A stretch of DNA of 19,120 nucleotides from Flavobacteriales bacterium (GTDB lineage Bacteria; Bacteroidota; Bacteroidia; Flavobacteriales_E; Vicingaceae). The stretch lies in the NCBI GenBank assembly GCA_002402165.1, contig NVVI01000040.1, forward strand, positions 8,372-27,491. The letters are read 5' to 3'. Under the pieces are notes generated by a model. It was not told where the DNA came from. It saw only the letters and a program-made list of their open reading frames with translations, and made no database searches. Each line of letters opens with the position of its first letter. Position 1 is the first letter of the stretch. The position numbers and the translations under genes were made by a program. This document shows positions 1 through 7,641 of the stretch, piece by piece.

Positions 1-103
1 TAAGTGGAAAAGCATTTATAAACTTTCCTTTACTAAAAAGGGCATCAATATCTTTTTTGCTTTTTAGCTTTTCGTCTTTAGGATATCTATTGTTTATTTC
101 CAT
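1..103 (-). CDS. rnpA: Ribonuclease P protein component, N-terminal fragment (cut by window edge)
   Basis: RnpA is the small basic protein subunit of RNase P, which matures the 5' ends of tRNAs together with the catalytic RNA. Only the first 34 codons are present, reading leftward from an ATG at 103-101 and running off the window without a stop. The visible residues include KLKSKKDIDALFSKGK followed by a hydrophobic FINAFPL segment. This matches the usual RnpA start, where a basic L-K/R-x-x-x-x-F/I motif leads into 'LF..GK....FPL'. An exact TAnnTTTG promoter element lies 11 bases upstream of the ATG, which supports this start. The identification rests on a short fragment, but the pattern is characteristic. 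Confidence 0.8.
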   Translation of the reverse strand, partial: MEINNRYPKDEKLKSKKDIDALFSKGKFINAFPL

Positions 104-114
104 TTCTATTTGTG

Positions 115-122
115 CAAATGTA
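115..122 (-). promoter_or_regulatory. Promoter -7 element for rnpA
   Basis: On the minus strand the sequence reads TACATTTG, an exact match to the Bacteroidota -7 consensus TAnnTTTG. It ends 11 bases before the rnpA ATG, so the 5' leader would be only a few bases long. I see no clear -33 TTTG at the expected distance. Confidence 0.5.
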
Positions 123-244
123 ATGGTTTAAAAACTTTGTTTGAAATGTTAAGAATGCCTTTCGAAGGTATTTTAATGAAATGTGAGGAACGAATGTTTT
201 TGCTAAAAATTATACGCCATCCAAGCAAAGCGCAGAATTTTAAT

Positions 245-306
245 TTCGTTTAATACGACTGTGTCAGGAACGTTTCAATGTTCTTTACACTAAAGTGTTA
301 AACGAA
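245..306. repeat. Inverted-repeat element of unknown role
   Basis: A perfect 9-bp inverted repeat, TTCGTTTAA at 245-253 and TTAAACGAA at 298-306, encloses about 44 bases. Inside it, ACACT (287-291) and AGTGT (294-298) form a second, tight hairpin. CGTTT at 271-275 offers an alternative partner for the right arm. The element could be a structured RNA, a degenerate mobile repeat or a protein-binding dyad; nothing in the sequence decides between them. Confidence 0.35.
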
Positions 307-359
307 GTTATCACTTTTTAATGAGAAAGTCAAGTAGTAATGGGCTAAATTTTGATATT

Positions 360-391
360 TTTGGAAGGCTAATTTTTTAAAGTTACTTTTG
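360..391 (+). promoter_or_regulatory. Promoter for the PAP2-crcB-pafA-lipoprotein operon
   Basis: TTTG at 360-363 and TACTTTTG at 384-391 are separated by 20 bases. This is very close to the Bacteroidota consensus TTTG-N19-TAnnTTTG. Transcription would begin around 396-398, at the left edge of the 23-bp repeat, so the repeat hairpin would form the extreme 5' end of the mRNA. Confidence 0.55.
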
Positions 392-397
392 TTTTTA

Positions 398-420
398 CAC
401 TTCGATAAACTCAGTGTGAC
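398..420 (-). repeat. Dispersed 23-bp hairpin repeat, copy 1
   Basis: Read on the minus strand, this 23-mer begins GTCACACTGAG and ends TCGAAGTG. It aligns without gaps to the plus-strand copy at 5745-5767, with four differences. With one flanking base it forms a 5-bp stem, ACACT/AGTGT, around an 11-base loop. In copy 2 the stem is ATACT/AGTAT, a compensatory C-G to T-A change. Similar GTCA..CTGAGC..GTCGAAG motifs recur between genes in many Bacteroidota genomes, from my recollection; I do not know an assigned function. Confidence 0.6.
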
Positions 421-508
421 AAAAAAATAATTTATCATAGCTTTCCTTAACGATATTGACACCAATTTATTTCTGTTTTTAAACGGAATACATTCCCCAA
501 CTTGGGAT

Positions 509-1018
509 GTGATTTTTTATTGGGTTACTAGCAAAATATTATGGGTGCCATTATACTTGCTCCTATTTTATCTTACCTACTTAAAGTTTAAATGGAGAGT
601 TTTTACAGTTGGTATTTTTATTGGATTATTATTTTTAATTGGGGATCAAACTTCAGTAAAGCTATTTAAAGATGTTTTTGAACGTTTAAGGCCATGTCAC
701 AATTCTGAAATAACAAATATGGTGCACATTATTAATGGACATTGTGGTGGACAGTATGGTTTCGTTTCTTCTCATGCTACGAATAGTTTTGCATTGACTG
801 TATTTATTGGGTTTTTATTAAAAAAACATTACCGGTTTATGTTTCCAATGATGCTTTTTTGGGCTGCTTTGGTTTCTTATAGTAGAATCTATGTTGGAGT
901 TCACTTTCCGGCAGATATTTTAGGAGGTGCAGTTCTTGGTAGTGCAGTTGGATTCTTAGTGTATGGATTGATGAAGTTGCTTAATAATAAGTTTAATTTA
1001 AAACTAGTAGAGCTATGA
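509..1018 (+). CDS. PAP2-family membrane phosphatase (phosphatidic acid phosphatase type 2)
   Basis: This is an integral membrane phosphatase of the PAP2/haloperoxidase superfamily, whose members dephosphorylate lipid substrates such as phosphatidate, phosphatidylglycerophosphate or undecaprenyl pyrophosphate. All three active-site motifs are present: K54-x6-R61-P62, S87-S88-H89-A90 (a variant of PSGH), and S125-R126-x5-H132-x3-D136. The catalytic histidines are H89 and H132. Several hydrophobic helices surround these motifs. The coordinate given uses GTG at 509, the first usable start in frame. However, the frame is open back to a TAA at 428-430, and the extra residues (LNDIDTNLFLFLNGIHSP) look like the conserved N-terminus of Bacteroidota PAP2 proteins. 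The real start is therefore probably a non-standard codon near 437-455. The stop overlaps the crcB start by 4 bases (ATGA). The exact substrate cannot be told from the sequence. Confidence 0.85.
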   Translation: MIFYWVTSKILWVPLYLLLFYLTYLKFKWRVFTVGIFIGLLFLIGDQTSVKLFKDVFERLRPCHNSEITNMVHIINGHCGGQYGFVSSHATNSFALTVFIGFLLKKHYRFMFPMMLFWAALVSYSRIYVGVHFPADILGGAVLGSAVGFLVYGLMKLLNNKFNLKLVEL

Positions 1019-1383
1019 TTAATTTATTAGCAATATTTATTGGAGGAGGCCTAGGAAGTTTGTGTCGATATGGTATATCTAAGCTCACTTTAAAATTTAC
1101 AGATACCAATTTTCCGTTGGGAACTTTTGTTTCTAATACGTTAAGCTGTATTGTTTTGGCTGTAGCTGTAATTTATTTTAGTGGAAAAATCTCAGGAAAT
1201 ACAGCCTTAAAATTGTTTGTTATTACTGGATTTTGTGGTGGATTTAGTACATTCTCTACTTTTAGTATAGAAACGTTTGAATTACTAAAACAAGGAAACT
1301 TTATTGTTGCTTTATTAAACATTTTGATTAGTGTTTTGGTTGGAGTCTCGCTAATATTTTTCATTTTAAAAAATCAATCGTAA
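1015..1383 (+). CDS. crcB: Fluoride channel CrcB/FluC
   Basis: CrcB/FluC proteins are small dual-topology membrane proteins that dimerise into a double-barrelled fluoride channel and keep cytoplasmic fluoride low. At 122 residues this has the family's usual length. Diagnostic motifs are GGGLGSLCRY at 10-19, the conserved asparagine in GTFVSN (N41), and GFCGGFSTFSTF at 72-83, which supplies the pore-lining phenylalanines (F80, F83) and the central sodium-site turn. Four hydrophobic segments can be seen. The ATG overlaps the PAP2 stop by 4 bases and the TAA shares its last base with the next ATG, so translation is probably coupled on both sides. No fluoride riboswitch directly precedes it. Expression would depend on the operon promoter near 360-391. 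Confidence 0.93.
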   Translation: MINLLAIFIGGGLGSLCRYGISKLTLKFTDTNFPLGTFVSNTLSCIVLAVAVIYFSGKISGNTALKLFVITGFCGGFSTFSTFSIETFELLKQGNFIVALLNILISVLVGVSLIFFILKNQS

Positions 1384-3014
1384 TGAGAAGAGTAATACTA
1401 TTTAGCATGGTTCTTTTACCATTTTTTGGATGCGGAGAAAAGCAAAAACCAAAACCAAAATTGGTAATTGGTATAGTGGTTGATCAAATGCGCTATGATT
1501 ACCTAACACGTTTTTGGGATAAATACGGAGACGGGGGGTTTAAAAAATTAATCAACGAAGGTTATAATTGTAAAAATGCCAATTATAATTACATGCCTAC
1601 TTATACAGGACCTGGACACGCTTCTATTTATACAGGAACAACTCCTGAAAATCATGGAATTATTTCCAATTCTTGGTACAATAAAACAATCAACAAAGAC
1701 ACGTATTGTACGGGTGATGATATGGTAAATACCATTGGAAGCAATTCTTTAAATGGCAAAATGTCACCAAAAAATATGTTAGGAACAACTATTACAGATG
1801 AACTAAAATTAGCGACAAACAATAGAGGAAAAGTTATTGGAATTTCAATAAAAGATAGAGGTGCTATATTGCCAGCAGGACATAAAGCTGATGCTGCGTA
1901 TTGGTATGATGGAGGAAATGTTGGGAAATGGATTTCAAGTACTTTTTACATGAAAGAATTACCAAAATGGGTTCAAAATGTGAACAAGACGAATAATTCA
2001 GATAAATATTTAAACACAAAATGGGAAACACTTTTACCTATTGCTGATTATTCAGAAAGCCTTGCTGATAGCAATCCATATGAAGGTGTTTTTAATACAG
2101 AAGTAGCTCCTGTTTTTCCACATGATTTACCAGAGCTAAGAGATAGTAACTTTAATTATAGCCTAATTAAAACGACTCCTTTCGGAAATACTATTTTAAA
2201 GGAATTAGCGTTATCAGCAATTGAAGGAGAAGTTCTAGGGAAAGATGAGTTTACGGATTTCTTGGCGATAAGTTTTTCGTCTCCAGACTATATTGGGCAT
2301 CAATTTGGTCCAATGTCAATTGAAATAGAAGATACTTATCTAAGACTGGATAAAGACATAGAAGACATTCTAAATTATATAGAAAAGAATTTTGAAAAGG
2401 ATGAGGTCTTAGTTTTTCTAACTGCCGATCATGGAGCGGTTAATGTTCCTCAATATTTAATGGATAATAATATTTCTGCAGGGTATTTTGATAATGCCAA
2501 ATTGATAAATGATTTAAGGGCTTATTTAAAAAATGAACACAAAACAGATACTTTAGTAATGAATGTGTCAAATTACCAAGTGTTTTTAAATCATGATTAT
2601 ATTAATAAAAACAACTTGAATATTATAGCAATTGAAAATTCAATTGCTCAATTTCTATTAACTCAAAAAGGTATTGCAAAAGCAATGACAGCAAATAGTT
2701 TAAACGAATCAAAATTTAGTAATAAAATTTTAGCAAACGTTCAAAGAGGCTTTCATCAAGTACGATCAGGAGATGTGTTATATGTATTAGAATCAGGTTG
2801 GATACCAGCTGGATATCCTACTGGAACAACCCATGGGTCTCCTTATGATTATGACACACACGTTCCGTTGTTATGGTATGGTACTGGAGTTAAACAAGGA
2901 GAATCAGATGATTTTGTAGTGATACCAGATATTGCGGCTACAATAGCAGCGTTGTTAGAAATTCAACCACCTAGTGCTTGTACAGGTCAACCAATTCAAG
3001 AATTAATAAAATGA
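1383..3014 (+). CDS. pafA: PafA-type alkaline phosphatase, lipoprotein
   Basis: This is an alkaline phosphatase superfamily enzyme most like PafA, the Bacteroidota phosphate monoesterase acting outside the cytoplasm. A lipoprotein signal with lipobox FFGC (C17) predicts lipid anchoring. The six zinc ligands can be placed by motif: D34, D302 and H306 (PDYIGH), D349 and H350 (TADHG), and H484 (TTHGSP). The nucleophile is T75 in PTYTGPGH. N96 and the K157-x-R159 pair match the PafA residues that favour monoesters over diesters, and their spacing to the nucleophile (21 and 82 residues) agrees with what I recall for PafA. The length of 543 residues is normal for the family. It starts on the last base of the crcB stop (TAATG) and ends in an ATGA overlap with the next gene. 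The alternative is a broader nucleotide pyrophosphatase/phosphodiesterase, but the K/R pair argues against that. Confidence 0.88.
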   Translation: MRRVILFSMVLLPFFGCGEKQKPKPKLVIGIVVDQMRYDYLTRFWDKYGDGGFKKLINEGYNCKNANYNYMPTYTGPGHASIYTGTTPENHGIISNSWYNKTINKDTYCTGDDMVNTIGSNSLNGKMSPKNMLGTTITDELKLATNNRGKVIGISIKDRGAILPAGHKADAAYWYDGGNVGKWISSTFYMKELPKWVQNVNKTNNSDKYLNTKWETLLPIADYSESLADSNPYEGVFNTEVAPVFPHDLPELRDSNFNYSLIKTTPFGNTILKELALSAIEGEVLGKDEFTDFLAISFSSPDYIGHQFGPMSIEIEDTYLRLDKDIEDILNYIEKNFEKDEVLVFLTADHGAVNVPQYLMDNNISAGYFDNAKLINDLRAYLKNEHKTDTLVMNVSNYQVFLNHDYINKNNLNIIAIENSIAQFLLTQKGIAKAMTANSLNESKFSNKILANVQRGFHQVRSGDVLYVLESGWIPAGYPTGTTHGSPYDYDTHVPLLWYGTGVKQGESDDFVVIPDIAATIAALLEIQPPSACTGQPIQELIK

Positions 3015-3652
3015 AACGTTTATTACCAATATTATTTTTATTGATAGTTGGTTGTTTTCCTGATTCTGCTGAAGAAGTTGTAAATTCCCTCACTTCTCCT
3101 AAAGAAATGGAAATGGAGGAGGATTTAAAACGTGTTCGAGTTAAATTATCTCAAGAAGATAGTTCTTTTCAGCAATTTTATAGCCGTTTCGTTATGTCAT
3201 TATTAATAGGCAATAGACAAGAGATGCATAAATTTGTAAGTCCCGAAAATGGTGTTTATATGATTGAAAGCCCTGGGGCATTACCTTTAATTTCGAAAAC
3301 CTACCAACTGGCTGAATTTAAGCTTCAAAATGACTCATCAGTATGGATGACTAACATCGATGTGCATATTATGATGGAAGATTTGGTTTTTGAGACTTTG
3401 CCAAAAGTAATTTGTGATGAAGAAATTTATGATAAACAAGGTTGTTTTGCTCAAGAAATAAATCCATTATTAGAATCACAAATTTGGAATTATGCGGGGT
3501 TAAATGAAAAGCAAATTCAAGCCATCGAATTTTTGGTTAAAACAGTTGAAATTACTGTAGTAAATACCTCAAATTTTATCTTTTATTTTTCGAAGATTGA
3601 GGGGAAATGGTTTCTGACCTTTCTTGATGTCCGAACCCCTTGTGCAGCCTAA
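3011..3652 (+). CDS. Lipoprotein of unknown function
   Basis: I do not recognise this 213-aa protein. It begins MKRLLPILFLLIVGC, a lipoprotein signal peptide with lipobox IVGC (C15), so it is probably anchored at the cell envelope. I chose the ATG at 3011 because it begins the signal peptide directly and overlaps the pafA stop as ATGA; an in-frame ATG at 2978 lies inside pafA and would bury the signal. The mature part is acidic at first (residues 18-50), then has a mixed alpha/beta look. It has cysteines at 135, 145 and 211, so disulphides are possible, and ends with a beta-rich segment (183-206: ITVVNTSNFIFYF, WFLTFLDV). As the last gene of the operon, it may act with PafA or the PAP2 phosphatase, but nothing in the sequence shows this. 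Confidence 0.8.
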   Translation: MKRLLPILFLLIVGCFPDSAEEVVNSLTSPKEMEMEEDLKRVRVKLSQEDSSFQQFYSRFVMSLLIGNRQEMHKFVSPENGVYMIESPGALPLISKTYQLAEFKLQNDSSVWMTNIDVHIMMEDLVFETLPKVICDEEIYDKQGCFAQEINPLLESQIWNYAGLNEKQIQAIEFLVKTVEITVVNTSNFIFYFSKIEGKWFLTFLDVRTPCAA

Positions 3653-3699
3653 TAAAATCCTAATTAATTTGTTAATGAAATTGTTAATAAGTAGGTCTA

Positions 3700-3725
3700 T
3701 TTAACGGCATAATAATGCCTTTAAA
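3700..3725. terminator. Hairpin between the lipoprotein operon and gyrB (possible terminator or regulatory stem)
   Basis: TTTAA-c-GGCAT (3700-3710) pairs with ATGCC-t-TTAAA (3715-3725) across an AATA loop. This gives ten base pairs with a single mismatch. There is no downstream T-run, so it is not a classic intrinsic terminator. It sits 15 bases before the gyrB -7 element, where a regulator could bind. Just upstream is a direct repeat, TTGTTAAT, at 3669-3676 and 3681-3688. Confidence 0.4.
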
Positions 3726-3739
3726 TAACCTTGTTTAAT

Positions 3740-3747
3740 TACATTTG
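3740..3747 (+). promoter_or_regulatory. Promoter -7 element for gyrB
   Basis: TACATTTG is an exact TAnnTTTG match 36 bases before the gyrB ATG, giving a leader of about 30 bases. No good -33 TTTG is visible at 19-21 bases upstream. It is identical to the rnpA -7 element. Confidence 0.5.
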
Positions 3748-3774
3748 TTTGACCTCAAAAAAGAGAGTATTTAA

Positions 3775-5733
<1,959 letters not shown>

Positions 5734-5744
5734 AAATCTCTTTT

Positions 5745-5767
5745 GTCATACTGAGCTTGTCGAAGTA
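5745..5767 (+). repeat. Dispersed 23-bp hairpin repeat, copy 2
   Basis: This copy lies 11 bases after the gyrB stop. It starts GTCATACTGAG and ends TCGAAGTA, and forms the stem ATACT/AGTAT (with one flanking base) around an 11-base loop. It aligns without gaps to the inverted copy at 398-420, including a compensatory stem change. It may lie in the 3' untranslated region of gyrB, ahead of the terminator. Confidence 0.6.
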
Positions 5768-5793
5768 TAGGGAAAAGAAAATTTGATAATTTT

Positions 5794-5822
5794 AAAAAGC
5801 TTCTAGAAATAGGAGTTTTTTT
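5794..5822. terminator. Intrinsic terminator after gyrB, probably bidirectional
   Basis: AAAAAGCTTCTA (5794-5805) pairs along its whole length with TAGGAGTTTTTT (5810-5821) across a GAAA tetraloop. This gives 12 pairs, two of them G-T wobbles, and the right arm ends in a run of seven T. The A-run on the left becomes a T-run on the other strand, so the same hairpin could stop transcription of the convergent minus-strand gene at 5947-6648. Confidence 0.75.
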
Positions 5823-5946
5823 ATTTATATAGGGTTGAGAAAAATCTAAAGAGAGTAGTGGGGACAGATTAAGGGACGAAATAAAAAGTAATTTATGTAG
5901 ATAGGAGTTAATACCAAGGTAACTTAATAGGAGATTGTTAAAATAA

Positions 5947-6648
5947 TCAATGATTAATGCAGGTTAACCATTTTTTCCAACATCTCTCAAGGTTCTCTAA
6001 TTCAGCTAAGAGTTGGTTTATTTGCTCTTGAACATCTGAGTCATTCGAATTAGTGATCGAAATATTCTCCCCTACGAATTCGAGTATTTTAATTTTTTTA
6101 GTTCGTTGAAGTAATCTAATAGCATCCATTTCAGCAGTTACATTTTCTAATTGCTCACAAAGTTTAAATATTAGACCCAATTTTTTTAACATCGGTAAAA
6201 AGCTAAGCCAACTAATGAATGAAAATGCATTTATATCGTTGATTACTGGTCGTACATATAAATTAAATGTACCCCAACCGTCACCATCTTGAGCTAGCAT
6301 AGCTGGATGAAGGTTTTCTAATTTTGGAATATCATTCGTTCCATATGAGCCAATTAAACGATCAAGAATTACCCCAAGAGAGTATCTATATCTGTTTCTC
6401 TCCATCCCAGTATAAGTGTTCAGTTTTTTCTTTTCAGCTATCTTATGAGTTGCTTCTTCTATTTTTCTCAATCTATAACCAGCCATTGAGTGTTTAAACT
6501 GCCAGTAGATTATTGTCATTGCCACCGATAAGCTAGCAACAAACCCTATAATAAAGCTGATTATATGTTCGATTAACCCAGTGTCATTAACAAAGCATGT
6601 AATACAAATTATTGTTTGATGTAAATTAATTCCTAAAATTTCTTGCAT
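5947..6648 (-). CDS. Uncharacterised membrane-anchored protein, 233 aa
   Basis: I do not recognise this protein. Residues 25-49 form one strong transmembrane segment (LIEHIISFIIGFVASLSV and onward). A basic, helical stretch follows (59-75), then a central region with SLGVILDRLIGSYG (90-103) and a second hydrophobic patch (141-161). The C-terminus (203-225) has a heptad-like leucine pattern and may be a short coiled coil. This suggests a small membrane protein with a cytoplasmic body that oligomerises. The ATG at 6648 has no close ribosome-binding site. An AGGAGG on the coding strand (6675-6670) lies 21 bases upstream of it, but only 6 bases from an in-frame ATT (6663-6661), so the true start might be that ATT. 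The gene stands alone, convergent to gyrB, with 103 bases separating it from the next gene on the same strand. Confidence 0.7.
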   Translation of the reverse strand: MQEILGINLHQTIICITCFVNDTGLIEHIISFIIGFVASLSVAMTIIYWQFKHSMAGYRLRKIEEATHKIAEKKKLNTYTGMERNRYRYSLGVILDRLIGSYGTNDIPKLENLHPAMLAQDGDGWGTFNLYVRPVINDINAFSFISWLSFLPMLKKLGLIFKLCEQLENVTAEMDAIRLLQRTKKIKILEFVGENISITNSNDSDVQEQINQLLAELENLERCWKKWLTCINH

Positions 6649-6751
6649 TGAAAATCGACTAATATTTATCCTCCTAAATTACAAATTCCCAGTTGATAAT
6701 CGACACTCCACCAATGGAAAGCATAGACTTCCTTATAAGATTATTTGAGGA

Positions 6752-6973
6752 TTAACAGCAGCTGCTATCTCCACAGCTTTTATTTTCTTGTATGGGTGGG
6801 CAAGGAACAGTACCGTAAGAACAAAAAACACAACAATCATTATTAATTGGCTTTAACACTTTTTTACAATTTTCACATTCATAAAAATATTGGCAGGCAT
6901 CAGTTGGCATTTCTTCTTCCTTTTTGTGTTTACACTCTGGACAAGTTATTGTTGATTTTAATACAATGTTCAT
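6752..6973 (-). CDS. GDCCVxC-type cysteine-rich protein
   Basis: This small 73-residue protein has 12 cysteines. It carries CPEC (11-14) and CENC (33-36), a zinc-ribbon-like arrangement, followed by NDCCVFCSYGTVPCPPIQ (45-62), the signature of the GDCCVxC family, some members of which are selenoproteins. Here the first glycine is replaced by asparagine and every position is a normal cysteine codon. A cysteine-rich tail, SCGDSSCC (66-73), may bind metal. The ATG overlaps the MerTP stop by 4 bases (ATGA), so the two are probably translated together. Family members often sit beside mercuric transport genes in Bacteroidota, which suggests a role in handling mercury or another soft metal, though this is not proven. 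Confidence 0.85.
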   Translation of the reverse strand: MNIVLKSTITCPECKHKKEEEMPTDACQYFYECENCKKVLKPINNDCCVFCSYGTVPCPPIQENKSCGDSSCC

Positions 6974-7572
6974 TTTAATATTTTTTTAGAAGCTTCATAT
7001 CCTGTAGAATTTATTGCCATTGCAATTTCATCAATTGATGTGATTGTTTTGTCAAATTCAATCTCAGCATTTCCATGATCATAAGAAGTGGTAACGGAGA
7101 TAATTCCTGATAAATTATTAACGGCATGATTTACATGGTTTTCACAAGCATCACAAGTCATGCCTTCAATTTCAAAAATTACTTTTTTGGAGTTTTCGGA
7201 ATCGACTATTAAATATACCTCGTTATTAGCAGGATAAAAAGCATTAGAAAAATAAGGGAAAGCAGTCATTAAAATTGCAAATACTGTAATGATTCCTAAA
7301 AACTTTTTAGATTGAATAAAGGATGATTTTTTTGCATCAACTTCACAATCGCAATCATCTTGAGCTACTGGTTTTAGTTTTTTCCACCAAGTATATCCTA
7401 AAATAATAACGGTAAATAGTATTAAATAAGGACGTAAAGGCTCCATCCATGAAAATGTTGTTGCAGCTCCTGTGCTACCAGCAACTAATGCTAATACAGG
7501 AACAATACAGCACAGAGAAGATGCTATTGCTGTTAAAATTCCAGCTCCTATTAATTTTATGTTAGGTTTCAT
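6970..7572 (-). CDS. merTP: Mercuric transport protein MerTP (MerT-HMA fusion)
   Basis: The N-terminal half resembles MerT, the inner-membrane mercuric ion importer. It has a first transmembrane helix with the metal-relay pair C21-C22, a second helix at 47-63, a cytoplasmic loop with C74 and C76 (DDCDCE), and a third helix at 91-108. The C-terminal domain (about 130-200) is a heavy-metal-associated (HMA) fold with GMTCDAC (C140, C143), equivalent to the MerP metal binder. Such MerT-MerP fusions are common in Bacteroidota. It overlaps the downstream GDCCVxC gene by 4 bases. No merA reductase, merB lyase or merR/arsR regulator is found nearby. Mercury is therefore the family-based guess; another thiophilic metal is possible. 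The 69-base upstream gap shows only an imperfect -7 element (TAATATTG). Confidence 0.85.
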   Translation of the reverse strand: MKPNIKLIGAGILTAIASSLCCIVPVLALVAGSTGAATTFSWMEPLRPYLILFTVIILGYTWWKKLKPVAQDDCDCEVDAKKSSFIQSKKFLGIITVFAILMTAFPYFSNAFYPANNEVYLIVDSENSKKVIFEIEGMTCDACENHVNHAVNNLSGIISVTTSYDHGNAEIEFDKTITSIDEIAMAINSTGYEASKKILK

Positions 7573-7641
7573 TAAAAGTAAAATTACACAATATTACAAA
7601 GCTGATATTCCCGTAATTTTAATAATACTTTTTTGGGAGAC

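Larger units (their letters stand above)
104..508. other. Non-coding region between rnpA and the phosphatase operon
   Basis: There is no convincing gene in most of this stretch. It contains the rnpA promoter at its left end, a region of inverted repeats (245-306), a near-consensus promoter reading right (360-391) and a 23-bp dispersed repeat (398-420). From about 431 onward, the reading frame of the downstream PAP2 phosphatase is already open and encodes recognisable PAP2 sequence, so the last ~75 bases are probably coding. I looked for a fluoride riboswitch ahead of the crcB operon and did not recognise one. Confidence 0.6.

Noticed and set aside
104..508. Fluoride riboswitch ahead of the crcB operon
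   Set aside because: I found none of the recognisable conserved pieces of the crcB motif, and crcB itself overlaps the PAP2 gene with no leader of its own.
2978..3010. Earlier in-frame ATG for the lipoprotein gene
   Set aside because: It lies inside pafA and puts 11 unrelated residues ahead of a clear lipoprotein signal; the ATG at 3011 overlaps the pafA stop in the same ATGA style as the other junctions.
6652..6704. Direct repeat AATCGAC ahead of the 233-aa gene as an attachment site
   Set aside because: Seven bases in AT-rich DNA is too short, and no integrase or tRNA is nearby.
6752..6973. Selenocysteine in the GDCCVxC protein
   Set aside because: All signature positions are ordinary cysteine codons and no in-frame TGA interrupts the gene.
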